DNA of 64,000 bases from Deltaproteobacteria bacterium (GTDB lineage: Bacteria; Myxococcota_A; Polyangia; Polyangiales; Ga0077539): assembly GCA_030694465.1 (NCBI GenBank), contig JAUXYJ010000002.1, forward strand, positions 1-64,000, given 5' to 3'. Below are positions 25,109 to 35,053 of the stretch, in pieces; position 1 is the stretch's first letter; each line of letters opens with the position of its first letter. Below the pieces are notes generated by a model. The model saw only the letters and a list, made by a program, of their open reading frames with translations, was not told the DNA's origin and did no database searches. A program made the position numbers and the translations under genes.

Positions 25109-25636
25109 TTAGTACGACTTACGAAAGTCGGTCTTGTGACACTTGGGACACGGCGGGATGTGACTAGAGCGCTGGAGATTGAGCTCTGTCCCGCAATCGG
25201 TACAGGTCAGCTTTCCTGGCCCCGAGACCTCGCCCGTGTTGAGCATCAGCGCCTGCTCTGACTTGGCGGCCCAGCTCTGAAAGAGCTCGCCCATGCTGCC
25301 AAACAGATGGGATAGAAGGTCGTCAAATCCAGTGCTGATGCGAGACGGATCCAAGCTCCTGCGGATGGACTCGCGAGCATGGACAAAATCGGCGCGCATC
25401 GCTTCCAGATTTCTCTTCAGAAATCTTTTCGCGCGCTCACTCTCTTCCTTCGTAAAGTCCCCAGCCTTCTCAAGCCGCTCCGCAGACGCATCGACAGCCA
25501 AGTGAAGCCATTCCGTTGACGTCTCTTTGCTCTCCATGAGCTGATGCTTGGTCTTTTTGGCCAACTTTTCAAAGTTAGAAATGTCGCGGTCGTGTGCCTG
25601 TGCCTGTTCGTGTTCGTGTTCGTGTGCGTTATTCAT
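25109..25636 (-). CDS. Zinc-ribbon protein, YbeL-like (DUF1451)
   Basis: 175 residues from MNNAHEHEHEQAQAHDRD. The start is His/Glu-rich. A long helical part follows (FEKLAKKTKHQLMESKETSTEWLHLAVDASAERLEKAGDFTKEE), then a C-terminal zinc ribbon with two pairs of Cys (CTDC, CPKC), preceded by GEVSGPGKLTC. E. coli YbeL has the same order and the same GEVVGLGNLVC phrase. Function unknown. It is the last gene of the unit that starts with the small membrane protein at 27192. Confidence 0.8.
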   Translation of the reverse strand: MNNAHEHEHEQAQAHDRDISNFEKLAKKTKHQLMESKETSTEWLHLAVDASAERLEKAGDFTKEESERAKRFLKRNLEAMRADFVHARESIRRSLDPSRISTGFDDLLSHLFGSMGELFQSWAAKSEQALMLNTGEVSGPGKLTCTDCGTELNLQRSSHIPPCPKCHKTDFRKSY

Positions 25637-25686
25637 AAGTTCTCCACAGTGCTGTTGTCTCTCGCGTTGGGCACCAAGCCGGCCGA

Positions 25687-25968
25687 TCAAACAGGCACGC
25701 TAGGGCCTCGCGGAACGGCAGACCCCGGCCCGCCGCCGGGCTCTCGCCAGTCGCGTTCGATCCGCGCTTTGCGGTCTTCGTATTCTTCGGTCGTGATCTC
25801 TCCCGCAGCATAGCGTCGCTGAAGAATGCCAAACGGATTCTCGCGGTAGCGCTGGGCCGTGCTGCGCCGGACCGGCGTCACGAAGAACAAGAACGGAGCG
25901 AGCAACATGAGCCAAAAAATCCACCAAACAAAGTGCATTCCGAAATAGTGATAGTGGTACGGGTCCAT
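25687..25968 (-). CDS. Small membrane protein with SHOCT domain
   Basis: 93 residues. N-terminal MDPYHYHYFGMHFVWWIFWLM with one membrane helix (about 11-30), then the SHOCT motif NPFGILQRRYAAGEITTEEYEDRKARIE at about 44-71, and a Gly/Pro tail. SHOCT domains are short oligomerisation or membrane-association modules. Third gene of the 25.1-27.2 kb unit. Confidence 0.85.
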   Translation of the reverse strand: MDPYHYHYFGMHFVWWIFWLMLLAPFLFFVTPVRRSTAQRYRENPFGILQRRYAAGEITTEEYEDRKARIERDWREPGGGPGSAVPRGPSVPV

Positions 25969-25985
25969 CGTGAGTCCCTCTCGAA

Positions 25986-26004
25986 GTCACGCGTGATGCG
26001 TGAC
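25986..26004. promoter_or_regulatory. Inverted repeat GTCACGC-N5-GCGTGAC
   Basis: Perfect 7-bp arms, 5-bp loop, between the PRC-barrel stop and the SHOCT start. As RNA it is a stable small hairpin without a U-run, so an mRNA-processing or attenuating hairpin or an operator is more likely than a terminator. Confidence 0.4.
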
Positions 26005-26033
26005 CTTGTTGGTTGAAGTCTGGTACGCAAACG

Positions 26034-26837
26034 CTATTGGTTAGATAGGTCTTTTGCTGGCGAATGGACAGGATCTGCAGGCGCCGTCTGCCAATAGGCC
26101 GGGCGCCCGTAGTAGTCATACAAGCGCGTCTCGTACTGACGGTTCACTGCGTCCGTGGCGCTCCACTCGGGGCCGGCCTTGATCACTTCGCGAGCAAGCT
26201 CGATGTAGACCTTGTTTTCGGCCCAGCTGATGCGCTCAACCCACTGAGGCGCGACGAGGACGCTCTTGCCGAACCACCAGTTGCGGGTGTTCACGACCAA
26301 GTAGCGGATCTCCCAAGTCTCATCGTCTACGATGAAGTCTTCGATATGTCCGATGGATCCATCGGTGCCCTCAACGTGGTAGCCACGGACCTCTTCGTCG
26401 CTCCGCAAATGAACGTCGGTAGAAGAGTCGACCTCGGTCGCACTGGTAGACTTTTCACTCGTCGCGAGCAGCGCGGGGTAAGCCACCAAGCCCCAGACTC
26501 CTGGGGATCCCCAATAGCGCGGATAGCCATAGTAGCTACTGAACTGTCTCTCATGCTGGCGAGAGACCGGCTTCTCAACATCGATGGAGGGACTGTTCTT
26601 CACCTTCTCGGTGGTCAGGGAGAGGTGAAAGAGCTTGGTCTTCCAGTCGAGCTCACCAAACGAAATGGGTGAGATCAGCACCTGTTTCCCATCGAGAAAC
26701 AGCGGCCCTCCGGTCTGGATGACCAAGTAGCGGACAGCCCATCGCTCATCGTCGATGAGAAACTTCACGACGCTACCGATCTCGCCATCGAAGGCGCTCA
26801 CTTTGTAACGCTCGATTTCTTTTAGGCTTCGCAACAT
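26034..26837 (-). CDS. PRC-barrel domain protein (two barrels)
   Basis: 267 residues from MLRSLKEIERYKVSAFDGEIG, with GGAAAG about eight bases upstream. Two copies of the PRC-barrel pattern: GEIGSVVKFLIDDERWAVRYLVIQTG (about 14-40) and GSIGHIEDFIVDDETWEIRYLVVNTRNWWFGKSVLVAP (about 155-192). The first is followed by FLDGKQVLISPISF, the second by QWVERISWAENKVYIELARE. Proteins of this type are frequent in general-stress gene sets; ligand and reaction are unknown. Second gene of its unit, 109 bases after the small membrane protein. Confidence 0.88.
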   Translation of the reverse strand: MLRSLKEIERYKVSAFDGEIGSVVKFLIDDERWAVRYLVIQTGGPLFLDGKQVLISPISFGELDWKTKLFHLSLTTEKVKNSPSIDVEKPVSRQHERQFSSYYGYPRYWGSPGVWGLVAYPALLATSEKSTSATEVDSSTDVHLRSDEEVRGYHVEGTDGSIGHIEDFIVDDETWEIRYLVVNTRNWWFGKSVLVAPQWVERISWAENKVYIELAREVIKAGPEWSATDAVNRQYETRLYDYYGRPAYWQTAPADPVHSPAKDLSNQ

Positions 26838-26946
26838 GAGATTTTCTTTCCGCAACACGAAATGCTTCGCGCTGCATTTTCAAAGTGCGTGACGCCCTTC
26901 GCCTCGCCATGGGCGGGGTCTGACGTCACGTCTGCGACCGAGAGGC

Positions 26947-27192
26947 TCAGCGCCACCAGAAGGTGACGCAGGCCCAGACCAACCCGATGATCATCACCGT
27001 CCACACGAAGTCGCCGCCCCAGCCCCATGCCAAGTGGTCAACGCCCACGGGGCCTCCCCCGCCCGCTGCGCGCCGACTCTGGATGTACCTCGGATACGGG
27101 GCTCCCCATCTTCGGTAACCCCAGCCATACCCGAGCGAAGGCAGCAGAAACACAGCCAGAAAAATGATCCAAAACCAACTTGAGTAGGGCAT
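26947..27192 (-). CDS. Small membrane protein, first gene of a sigma-54 unit
   Basis: 81 residues from MPYSSWFWIIFLAVFLLPSL. Two membrane helices (about 5-24 and 60-80) flank a Gly/Arg/Tyr-rich segment; the end is WACVTFWWR. The start at 27192 is preferred over the in-frame ATG at 27216, because the sigma-54 promoter at 27223-27238 would initiate near 27212, downstream of that ATG, and AGAAAG lies before 27192. Function unknown. Confidence 0.6.
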   Translation of the reverse strand: MPYSSWFWIIFLAVFLLPSLGYGWGYRRWGAPYPRYIQSRRAAGGGGPVGVDHLAWGWGGDFVWTVMIIGLVWACVTFWWR

Positions 27193-27222
27193 CGTGCTCG
27201 CTTTCTTCTGAGCCATGCCTTC

Positions 27223-27238
27223 TGCACACCGCGCGCCA
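27223..27238 (-). promoter_or_regulatory. Candidate sigma-54 promoter, TGGCGCGCGGTGTGCA
   Basis: Read on the minus strand, it has GG and GC exactly ten bases apart and matches TGGCACG-N4-TTGCA at 10 of 12 positions. The expected transcript start, near 27212, leaves a leader of about 20 bases before the ATG at 27192. Confidence 0.7.
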
Positions 27239-27345
27239 AGGCCTTGCGATCGAGAGCCGCAGCCCCATCTGCGTAGGGATCATGTGGATTGGTAATCGAA
27301 TCCACTGCCCCGGCCCTCTCAGCGTGCCGCACGAACGCGAAGGAC

Positions 27346-27356
27346 ATCAAATTGAT
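27346..27356. promoter_or_regulatory. Candidate activator site ATCAAATTGAT, copy 1
   Basis: ATCAA and TTGAT arms around one base, 108 bp upstream of the sigma-54 promoter at 27238, within the usual enhancer range. The same 11-mer lies at the same distance from the promoter at 35053. Confidence 0.6.
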
Positions 27357-27604
27357 TTGAAAGAGCCATCATATTGAGTGATCTCTAGTGGACATTCTGA
27401 TGAGAAAACTCAGCGCGCCCACGACGCTTCACCGCAGCGTGCGACAACGCCGAGTGCGCGAACACCCTGGGCCCCAAAGCCACCCCTGATCCCCACCCAG
27501 GTCGTCACAGAGCCTCACGCACGAAGGGCGACCCCTCCACTGAGAGCCCTCTGAAGAGCCCACAGGATCGAGATCGCCCAGCGTGTGTGTCTCTCGGACG
27601 AAAC

Positions 27605-27886
27605 TTAGTTTTTGCCTAGGCTCTTGAAGGCGCCCTCAAGCTCTTTGTAAGCGCTCTCGACGCCGGCCTTGAAGCCGTCCCACTTGTCCGCTCCCGCGCT
27701 CTTGAGCTCCGTGAGCTTTGCCTGCGCGTGCAGCTGTTTCACTCTCAGCTCGGCGACGAGCACTTGCTCTTCGGCCTTGGCCAAGGTGCCAGCCGCGGTG
27801 ACCTTCGCTGCAAGCTCGTCGAGCTTCTCGCCCCAATGTGCGAGCTGTTTTTCCATCGTGCCGATTTGAACTTCTTTGGTTTCCAT
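27605..27886 (-). CDS. sll1863-type stress-response coiled-coil protein
   Basis: 93 residues from METKEVQIGTMEKQLAHWGE; AGGAGA lies five bases upstream. One long coiled coil (KLDELAAKVTAAGTLAKAEE ... KQLHAQAKLTELK) ends in DKWDGFKAGVESAYKELEGAFKSLGK. This matches the small cyanobacterial-type sll1863 stress proteins, whose C-terminal WxxxKxGxExAxxxLxxAF pattern is conserved. The biochemical role is unknown. Last gene of the unit that starts with the copper ATPase, 46 bases after the type II ATPase. Confidence 0.7.
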   Translation of the reverse strand: METKEVQIGTMEKQLAHWGEKLDELAAKVTAAGTLAKAEEQVLVAELRVKQLHAQAKLTELKSAGADKWDGFKAGVESAYKELEGAFKSLGKN

Positions 27887-27932
27887 GGTGTCTCCTGCTG
27901 AGGGTGTCTGCACGACACGTGCCGCCGGGGTC

Positions 27933-30803
27933 TTACTGCCCCTTGGGGCGAGCAAATCGGCGCTGGATGAACTTCACAAGCTCGATGATGGCGAGCGGCG
28001 AGAGCGCGCACGCGGCCACGACGCCCCAGTCTTTTGCACCCAGCGGGACCGTGTGCAGGACCGCGCGCAAGAACGGGACATAGACGGCAGCCAATTGCAG
28101 CAGCACGCAGAGCGCCACCGCGCCCCAGATCCACCCGTTCTTAAACAGACGCGCGTCGAACGCAGTGCGAGTCTCTGATCGCGAGCTGAAGACATGGACG
28201 ACCTGGACGAGCGCGAGCGTCATGAAGGCCACGGTGATCGCGTGCTTGAGCCCCTCGCCCTCGGCCCCGTGCATTCGCATGCCGACAAAGAAAGACACCA
28301 AGGTGACCGCGGCAAGCAGCGCACCCTGCCAGCCGATCATCACCAAGAGCCGCGCAGGGAGCAGAGGCGCCTTGGGGTCGTGCGGAGGCTGGCTCATCAT
28401 GCCAGGCACCGAAGGCTCAAGCGCCAACGCGAGCGCCGGAAAGATGTCCGTGATCATGTTGAGCCACAGGATCTGAAGCGCGCCAAGGGGGAGCGGCCAG
28501 CCCACCATCAGGGCGACGAACACCGTAAGAATCTCTGATAGATTGCAGGAGAAAAGATATCTTACGTACCGAAGAATGTTCGCATAGATCATCCGTCCCT
28601 GTTCGACCGCGCGGACGATCGTGGCGAAGTTATCGTCGACAATCACCATGTCCGCGGTCTCTTTGGCGACCTCCGTCCCTTTGATCCCCATGGCCACGCC
28701 GATGTCGGCCTTCTTCAAGGCCGGGGCGTCGTTTACACCGTCACCGGTCATGGCCACGATCTGCCCCTGCGCTTGCAGCGCTTCGACGATCTGGAGCTTG
28801 TGCTTGGGGGACACCCGCGCAAACACCGCAGCGCCGTTCACCGTCGCTTGCCAACCGGCAGCGTCGAGGTTGGCGAGCTCACGCGCGTGCACAATCCGCA
28901 GTGGTTTGCCGTCGAGATCACGGTCGATCCCAAGCTGACGTGCGATCTCGGCCGCGGTGGTCTGTTGGTCGCCGGTGATCATTACCGATCGGATTCCGGC
29001 CTCGCGACACGTGGCGATCGCGGATTTGGCCTCGTCACGCAAGGGGTCCGTCATGCCGACGAGGCCCACGAAGACCAAGCGGTCTGTGGCCTCAAGGTCG
29101 GCGTCGCTCAGGCCGTTGGGGAGCTCTCGATACGCCAACGCGAGCACACGCAGCGCGGCGCTCGCGAGGCCCTGATTGAGCTCATCCAAGCGGACGCGAT
29201 CGTCGGGCGTGAGCGGGATGACACCCTGCGCGCGAAGCTGCGACGCGCTCGCCGCGAGCACCGTCGCGGGTGACCCCTTCACAAACATAATCAGCGGGCC
29301 CTGGGGCGTCCGGTGCACCGTGACCATGCGCTTGGTGGTGCTGTCAAAAGGCTGCTCGCGGATGCGCGGAAACTCGGCCTCGAGCGCCGCCTCTGTCAGA
29401 CCTGCCTTCTCTGCAGCCACGATCAGCGCCGCCTCGGTAGGGTCGCCAAGCACAGCATCCTTGCCCTCGGTGTGGGCGACCTTCGCGTCGTTGCACAGCG
29501 CGCCGATCTGCAGCGCGAGGGTGAGCGGTTTGTTTGCGCTCGGCTGCAGTGGTTGACCGTCCTCTTGAAACTCGCCGATCGGAGAGTAGCCCACGCCGGT
29601 GACATCGACCCGTCGCGCGTCCACAACATAGACCGAGACCGTCATCTCGTTGCGGGTCAGCGTGCCCGTCTTGTCCGTGCAAATCACCGTGGTGGACCCA
29701 AGGGTCTCGACCGCAGGCAGACGCCGGACCAGCGCGCCCATGCGGGCCATCCGCTGCATGCCGAGCGCAAGGGTCATCGTGGACACCGCGGGCAGCCCCT
29801 CGGGCACCGCGGCGATCGCGAGCGAGATCCCCACTTCTAGCATGGCGAGAAAGCCGTGACCGCGGAGCAATCCCGCAAGCACAATCACCGCGCAGAGCGC
29901 CAACACAAACACGAGCAACAGCTGGCCAAGGCGGGCGAGCTTCTTCTCAAGGGGCGTGTCGTTGTTCTTGGCCTCATCGATAAGAACGCCGATTTTGCCC
30001 ATCTCGGTGGCCGCGCCGGTCCCGGTCACCAGGAGCTGGCCGCGGCCGTCCACGATCGTCGTCCCCATAAACGCCAGGTTCATCCGGTCCGCGAGCGCTG
30101 CCTCTGCATCCGCGATCACGTCGGTGGACTTCGTCACCGCCCTGGACTCTCCCGTGAGCGCGGCCTCTTCGATCTGCAGCCTCACGGTCTCGATAATCCG
30201 CCCATCCGCGGGGACCCGCGCGCCCGCTTCAAGAACGATGAGGTCCCCCGGCACCAGGTCTGCCGCGGGGAGCTCACGCTCGACGCCTTCGCGGACCACG
30301 CGAGCCCTCCGCACGGACTGCTTTTGAAGCGCCGTCAGAGTCTTCTCGGCTTTCCATTCGGTGACGAACCCGATCGCCGCGTTGAGGACGACCACCACCA
30401 AGATTGCGCCCGCTTCGAGACTCTCGCCCGTCGCAAACGCGATGCCGGCGGCCACGAAGAGCAACAACACAAGCGGGCTCTTCAATTGGTTAAAAAGAAT
30501 CACGAACGGAGTCCGTCCGGGTGCCTGCTTCAACCGATTGGCGCCGAAGCGCTCAAGGCGCCGTGCGGCCTCCGATTGGGTCAATCCACGCGTCGCGTCA
30601 GTCCGCAGATCCCGTGCCACCCGATCGACGCCCAGCGTGTGCCACGCGACCGTGTCAGCGCCCTGCAGCGCCCCCTCGCGCTCGCGAGGGGCGTCCTCGG
30701 GGGGCGTTGGCGTTGCGTCGCCCGTAAGAGCCGGGCCGCCCTCGTTTTCCCAGCGCTCAAACGCACTTCGTTTGAGCTCGTTCGCAGTGCGCTGATCTCT
30801 CAT
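27933..30803 (-). CDS. P-type ATPase, type II (calcium/monovalent-cation class)
   Basis: 956 residues from MRDQRTANELKRSAFERWEN. An N-terminal cation-ATPase segment (TRGLTQSEAARRLERFGANRL) and actuator loop with LTGES are followed by PEGLP in membrane helix 4, typical of calcium and Na/K-type pumps, and CTDKTGTLTRN with the phosphorylated Asp near residue 377. The nucleotide domain leads to [22 protein letters not shown], then a C-terminal bundle of membrane helices. Metal-binding Cys motifs of the P1B class are absent. It would pump a cation out across the inner membrane; the ion cannot be decided by eye. Fourth gene of its unit, 116 bases after hpf. Confidence 0.93.
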   Translation of the reverse strand: MRDQRTANELKRSAFERWENEGGPALTGDATPTPPEDAPREREGALQGADTVAWHTLGVDRVARDLRTDATRGLTQSEAARRLERFGANRLKQAPGRTPFVILFNQLKSPLVLLLFVAAGIAFATGESLEAGAILVVVVLNAAIGFVTEWKAEKTLTALQKQSVRRARVVREGVERELPAADLVPGDLIVLEAGARVPADGRIIETVRLQIEEAALTGESRAVTKSTDVIADAEAALADRMNLAFMGTTIVDGRGQLLVTGTGAATEMGKIGVLIDEAKNNDTPLEKKLARLGQLLLVFVLALCAVIVLAGLLRGHGFLAMLEVGISLAIAAVPEGLPAVSTMTLALGMQRMARMGALVRRLPAVETLGSTTVICTDKTGTLTRNEMTVSVYVVDARRVDVTGVGYSPIGEFQEDGQPLQPSANKPLTLALQIGALCNDAKVAHTEGKDAVLGDPTEAALIVAAEKAGLTEAALEAEFPRIREQPFDSTTKRMVTVHRTPQGPLIMFVKGSPATVLAASASQLRAQGVIPLTPDDRVRLDELNQGLASAALRVLALAYRELPNGLSDADLEATDRLVFVGLVGMTDPLRDEAKSAIATCREAGIRSVMITGDQQTTAAEIARQLGIDRDLDGKPLRIVHARELANLDAAGWQATVNGAAVFARVSPKHKLQIVEALQAQGQIVAMTGDGVNDAPALKKADIGVAMGIKGTEVAKETADMVIVDDNFATIVRAVEQGRMIYANILRYVRYLFSCNLSEILTVFVALMVGWPLPLGALQILWLNMITDIFPALALALEPSVPGMMSQPPHDPKAPLLPARLLVMIGWQGALLAAVTLVSFFVGMRMHGAEGEGLKHAITVAFMTLALVQVVHVFSSRSETRTAFDARLFKNGWIWGAVALCVLLQLAAVYVPFLRAVLHTVPLGAKDWGVVAACALSPLAIIELVKFIQRRFARPKGQ

Positions 30804-30919
30804 GGTCCCTGGGGGTCCTCGCGGAAAGCTGTTTTTGGGCGTGCAGAGCCCCCGCGACCACGCCGTCCGACCGGTCCAGCGAGAAGCGCTCAAAGTGTGT
30901 TGGGCCCCCGAGCGCCTCG

Positions 30920-31237
30920 TTAGCTCCGTGCGTGGAGCTGGCCTAGTGTGCTCTGAAGCATGGTCTTCATCTTGTCCGCGGCGCCCTCGATGGCTTTGTC
31001 CAAGGTCGCAGCCTCGCAGGTGACCGCAGTGGGCTGGCGCCCCTCCATACGGGCTTCGATCATGCAGCGCTTGTCCTGCTGACCATTCTTGGCGCCGTTC
31101 TCGTCGCTGAGATGGACCTCTACGCGCGTGATGTGAGCGCTGAAGAGGCTCAGCGCGTCACGAATCGAAGCCTCGACTTGGGCCACGAGGCCCTCGTTTC
31201 CATCGATGTTTTTGTCTGTATTGACTTGGATTTGCAT
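30920..31237 (-). CDS. HPF/RaiA-family ribosome hibernation factor (short form)
   Basis: 105 residues. MQIQVNTDKNIDGNEGLVAQVEASIRDALSLFSAHITRVEVHLSDEN has the strand-helix-strand start of the family, followed by CMIEARMEGRQPTAVTCEAATLDKAIEGAADKMKTMLQS. The family binds the small ribosomal subunit in resting or stressed cells. There is no C-terminal dimerisation domain, so this is a short form. The gene follows baeRF3 by 27 bases. Confidence 0.85.
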   Translation of the reverse strand: MQIQVNTDKNIDGNEGLVAQVEASIRDALSLFSAHITRVEVHLSDENGAKNGQQDKRCMIEARMEGRQPTAVTCEAATLDKAIEGAADKMKTMLQSTLGQLHARS

Positions 31238-31264
31238 GATTTCTCGTTCTCTTTGTGGGTTGTG

Positions 31265-32416
31265 TCAGTGTCGATAAATCGCGGCGGCGCCCTTGCGTGT
31301 GGGCATCTTCGCGGTCGGGAGCACCACGACGTCGCCACCCATTTTGCCAACCAGCTCGCCGAGGTCATCGAGCACGTCGTTGACGCGCGGGCTGCTGAGC
31401 GCCGCCCCGGTCACCTTGCCGTTTCCTTCGCCGAGGTGTCCGCCGATCTGACGGTCCGCCTCGATGAAGAGCGTGGCGACGCGGCCCGCCGCGGCGGCCT
31501 CGGCGATGTGCGAGAGGTTGTCGCTGCCACGGCCAGCGGATTGGGCTTGCCCGAAGCGATCGGTCAGCTTTGCGAGCCGGGCGTCAAATTGCGGCTCCAT
31601 GAGCTTCCATGCGAGCGTCCTCAGGACTTCGTTTGTGAGAACGCTGGGGTTGACCATGATCCCCTCCGGCTGCAAAAACGGGTTGTGACTGACGCTGCGA
31701 AAACGCTGATGATGCTCTGGTAGCGCGGCCAAAATCAGCGGCAGCTCCGTGGGGCCCGAGTGATGTTCGAGCACCGCCCGATCGATCGCCCGAAAGAACC
31801 GATCGGCGTCAATCTTGACTTCTTCTGCCTTCGCGCCGTGACCATGGTGCATCGCGTTGCTCGCGCCCCCTACGCCCCCATACGACGCGACGGTCTGGTG
31901 CGGCTCGCTCAGCTCTGCGCCCAGCGCCGCGGTGATTGTGCGGGGCACGCCGTCGGCAAGCTCGACCTCTGCAAGGACGTCACGGTCTCCTTCGAACAGC
32001 CTGACCTTGTCGAGACTCAACGCGAGCACTTGGTAGCGGTCGACGGTCTGAAGAAACTGCCACAGGGGCTTGAGGTGAAAGCTATCGGCCACCACCGCGA
32101 ACGCTGCGACCGTTCGTGGCAACCGAAACACCTGAAAGCGGGGCCCGCACCCCAGCACGGCGAGCCCATCGAGCGCGTGGTTCCAGAACGCTTGATCCTT
32201 CGCCAGTGCCTCAAAGGGCTTGAGAAGCGTCCAAGTCTCTGCGGCCGAGTAGGCCTTCAAGAGTGAGGTCTCGAGCTCTTTGACGAGGTTGTGAAACCGG
32301 ATCGGGTCCGCTTGGTTCTCTGGGTGCTGGCGATGCGTCGGCTGGTAGAGCGAGAGACAGGGCCCGGACTGAGGCAAAAGGAGCTCTGAGAGCGACTGTT
32401 TGGTGAGCAAGGTCAT
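31265..32416 (-). CDS. baeRF3-family protein (bacterial archaeo-eukaryotic release-factor-like)
   Basis: 383 residues from the ATG at 32416, with AAGGAAAA upstream. The opening SGPCLSLYQPTHRQHPENQADPIRFHNLVKELE, the middle GLAVLGCGPRFQVFRLPRTV with RYQVLALSLDKVRLFEGD, and the end VNDVLDDLGELVGKMGGDVVVLPTAKMP...GAAAIYRH follow the baeRF3 plan. The family is related to eRF1/pelota and is thought to act at ribosomes. Its place between a metal pump and a hibernation factor fits a stress role. Actinobacterial dormancy regulons contain comparable genes. Confidence 0.85.
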   Translation of the reverse strand: MTLLTKQSLSELLLPQSGPCLSLYQPTHRQHPENQADPIRFHNLVKELETSLLKAYSAAETWTLLKPFEALAKDQAFWNHALDGLAVLGCGPRFQVFRLPRTVAAFAVVADSFHLKPLWQFLQTVDRYQVLALSLDKVRLFEGDRDVLAEVELADGVPRTITAALGAELSEPHQTVASYGGVGGASNAMHHGHGAKAEEVKIDADRFFRAIDRAVLEHHSGPTELPLILAALPEHHQRFRSVSHNPFLQPEGIMVNPSVLTNEVLRTLAWKLMEPQFDARLAKLTDRFGQAQSAGRGSDNLSHIAEAAAAGRVATLFIEADRQIGGHLGEGNGKVTGAALSSPRVNDVLDDLGELVGKMGGDVVVLPTAKMPTRKGAAAIYRH

Positions 32417-32471
32417 CAATATTTTCCTTAGAATTCAATAGGTTAGATGGACCCTCTTCGGGGTCTCTCGC

Positions 32472-34823
32472 TCAGACATCCGCGCTCCGCAGGCGCAGCG
32501 CGTTGCCAATGACCGACACAGAGCTGAGGCTCATGGCCGCAGCGGCGATTACAGGGCTCAGAAGCAACCCAAAGAATGGGTAGAGAACACCCGCCGCGAT
32601 GGGCACGCCGATCGCGTTGTAAGCGAACGCGAAGAACAGGTTCTGCTTGATGTTCGCCATGGTCTTTCGAGACAGCCGGCGCGCGCGGACGATGCCCCGG
32701 AGGTCACCTTTCACCAGGGTGACGCTCGCGCTCTCCATCGCCACGTCGGTGCCTGTCCCCATGGCGATCCCCACGTGGGCTTGCGCCAGCGCGGGGGCGT
32801 CGTTGACCCCGTCGCCAGCCATCGCCACGACGCAGCCCTCGGCTTGAAGCGCTTTGACCCTGCTCGCCTTCTCGTCAGGCAGCACCCCCGCGATCACATC
32901 GTCAATGCCAAGCTTTTTGGCCACCGCTTGCGCCGTCGTCTCGCTGTCCCCGGTCATCATCACGATCCTGAGCCCCTCGGCATGCAGCATCCGGATCGCC
33001 TCAGGGGTGCTCTCTTTGATCGGGTCGGCGACACCGACGAGACCCGCCAAAGTTCCGTCGACCGCAACGAACATCACGGTCTGCCCCTCTGCGCGCAGCG
33101 CCTCGGCCCGCGCGCTCAAGCTCGCGGCGTCGATGACGAGGCTCTCCATGAGCGCCAGGTTTCCGAGGGCCACGGTGCGCCCGTCCACGCTGCCGACGAC
33201 ACCTTTGCCAGTCACCGAGTTAAACTCTTTGGCCTCTGCGAGGGCCACGCCGCGGTCTGCAGCGCCCTGGACGATGGCCGCCGCAAGCGGGTGCTCACTC
33301 CCTCGCTCAAGCGTCGCGACGAGCCGCAGCAACGTCGCTTCGTCCACAACGTCAGAGACCACCACGCTGACGAGCTTCGGTTTGCCCTCGGTGAGCGTGC
33401 CCGTCTTGTCCACGACCAGCGTGTCGACCTCTCGCAGCACCTCAATGGCCTCTGCGTTCTTAAAGAGCACACCGAGCCCCGCACCTTTGCCGGTCGCGAC
33501 CATGATGGACATCGGGGTCGCGAGGCCGAGCGCACACGGACAGGCAATAATGAGCACCGCCACGGCGTTGACAATCGCGTGCGCCATCGCGGGCTTGGGC
33601 CCAAAGACGGCCCACACTCCAAACGTCAGCACCGAGACCGAAATCACGACCGGCACGAAGTATCCGGCGACGACATCGGCGAGCTTCTGAATCGGCGCGC
33701 GGCTCCGCTGCGCCTCGGCGACCAGCGACACGATGCGAGCCAAGAGCGTCTCGGTGCCAACCTTCTCAGCCCGCATCACGATCGCGCCGGTCCCGTTGAG
33801 CGTCGAACCAATGACGTGATCCCCGGCGTGTTTCTCGACCGGCATGGGCTCGCCCGTCACGAGGGACTCGTCGATCGAGCTCGCGCCGTCCAAGACGACG
33901 CCATCGACGGGGACCTTTTCGCCGGGTCGAACCCGCAGCCGGTCGCCCACATGAACGCTGTCGAGCGAGACGTCTTCTTCGGTGCCGTCCTCGCGGAGTC
34001 TCCGCGCTGACTTGGCCGCCATGCCGAGGAGCTTTCGGATGGCCGAGTTGGTCTTGCTTCGCGCGCGAAGCTCAAGGACTTGCCCAAGCAAAATGAGCGT
34101 GGTGATGACCGCAGCGGCCTCGAAGTAGACCGCGACCTCGCCTGATTTTAGCCGAAATGATGCCGGAAAAATCCCTGGCACCACCGTCGCGACGAGGCTG
34201 TATCCATAGGCTGCGCTCACGCCAAGCCCGATCAGCGTGAACATATTGAGGCTTCGGTTTCTCACCGAGGCCACCGCGCGCACAAAGAAGGGCCAGGCCG
34301 AGACGGTGCAGACGGGGGTCGCCAACGCGAGCTCGAGCCACACCCGCGTGCGCATCGAGATCAACGCCGAGATCGGCTGCCCCGGGAGCATGTCGCCCAT
34401 GGAGATCACGAAGAGCGGCAAGGTGAGCGCGACCGCAAACCAGAAGCGCCGCTGCATGTCCTTGAGCTCGGCGCTCTCGTCCTCGTTGGCGGCCGCCGCG
34501 CGAGGCTCAAGGGCCATGCCGCAGATCGGACAGCTGCCCGCGGCGTCACGCACGATCTCGGGGTGCATCGGACAGGTAAACTCGCCCCCCGCGACATCTG
34601 CAGGTGGCGCACTTGCCTCGACCGCGCCGATGAACTTACCGGGTTCTACGCGGAATTTCTCAAGGCATCCAGCGCTGCAAAAGCCGTAGCGCTCGCCCTT
34701 ATGGGTGAGCCTGTGGGGCGAGCTCGCTTGCACGGCCATGCCGCAGACCGGATCGCTCCCGCCAGGCGCCGAGCTCGCCTCGTGCTCGCTCGGTTCGTCG
34801 AGCTTCTGGGTCTGTTTGTGCAT
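32472..34823 (-). CDS. copA: Heavy-metal P1B-type ATPase, copper class
   Basis: 783 residues from [18 protein letters not shown], with AGAAGGA eight bases upstream. A YHS domain (DPVCGMAV ... YGFCSAGC, about 24-65) and a heavy-metal-binding domain (CPMHPEI ... CPICGM, about 84-103) replace the usual HMA domain. Then [18 protein letters not shown] in helix 6 (about 430), [13 protein letters not shown] (Asp near 472), SEHPLA, and [29 protein letters not shown] in helix 7 and MSLSSVS in helix 8 are the Cu(I) class signature. It would export copper, or load cuproenzymes, at the inner membrane. First gene of a five-gene unit behind the sigma-54 promoter at 35038; the leader would be about 205 bases. 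Confidence 0.92.
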   Translation of the reverse strand: MHKQTQKLDEPSEHEASSAPGGSDPVCGMAVQASSPHRLTHKGERYGFCSAGCLEKFRVEPGKFIGAVEASAPPADVAGGEFTCPMHPEIVRDAAGSCPICGMALEPRAAAANEDESAELKDMQRRFWFAVALTLPLFVISMGDMLPGQPISALISMRTRVWLELALATPVCTVSAWPFFVRAVASVRNRSLNMFTLIGLGVSAAYGYSLVATVVPGIFPASFRLKSGEVAVYFEAAAVITTLILLGQVLELRARSKTNSAIRKLLGMAAKSARRLREDGTEEDVSLDSVHVGDRLRVRPGEKVPVDGVVLDGASSIDESLVTGEPMPVEKHAGDHVIGSTLNGTGAIVMRAEKVGTETLLARIVSLVAEAQRSRAPIQKLADVVAGYFVPVVISVSVLTFGVWAVFGPKPAMAHAIVNAVAVLIIACPCALGLATPMSIMVATGKGAGLGVLFKNAEAIEVLREVDTLVVDKTGTLTEGKPKLVSVVVSDVVDEATLLRLVATLERGSEHPLAAAIVQGAADRGVALAEAKEFNSVTGKGVVGSVDGRTVALGNLALMESLVIDAASLSARAEALRAEGQTVMFVAVDGTLAGLVGVADPIKESTPEAIRMLHAEGLRIVMMTGDSETTAQAVAKKLGIDDVIAGVLPDEKASRVKALQAEGCVVAMAGDGVNDAPALAQAHVGIAMGTGTDVAMESASVTLVKGDLRGIVRARRLSRKTMANIKQNLFFAFAYNAIGVPIAAGVLYPFFGLLLSPVIAAAAMSLSSVSVIGNALRLRSADV

Positions 34824-35037
34824 CGATGTCCTTCTGCCCGCGGCCCCGTGGATGGCGCATGAACCCGCAACGACAAAGACCGCGCCTGCCCGCGCCGGGC
34901 TGCTCGTGCGATGGCATGCCTTCGCGACATGCGTTGTCTCTTGGACTCCGCGGGGTTTCCCCAATGGGACCCCACCGCCATCCCGAATGGGTCGCTGCCT
35001 TGGCGGGCGCTTGCAACGCCAAGATCTCTAGAGCCTA

Positions 35038-35053
35038 AGCACAAGTCGTGCCG
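35038..35053 (-). promoter_or_regulatory. Candidate sigma-54 promoter, CGGCACGACTTGTGCT
   Basis: GG and GC ten bases apart on the minus strand; matches TGGCACG-N4-TTGCT at 10 of 12 positions. It directs transcription towards the copper ATPase operon. Confidence 0.65.

Larger units (their letters stand above)
27193..27604. other. Regulatory intergenic region
   Basis: 412 bases without a gene, upstream of the 25.1-27.2 kb unit and downstream of the sll1863-type gene. Contains the sigma-54 promoter (27223-27238) and its upstream 11-mer (27346-27356). I see nothing else in 27400-27604. Confidence 0.6.
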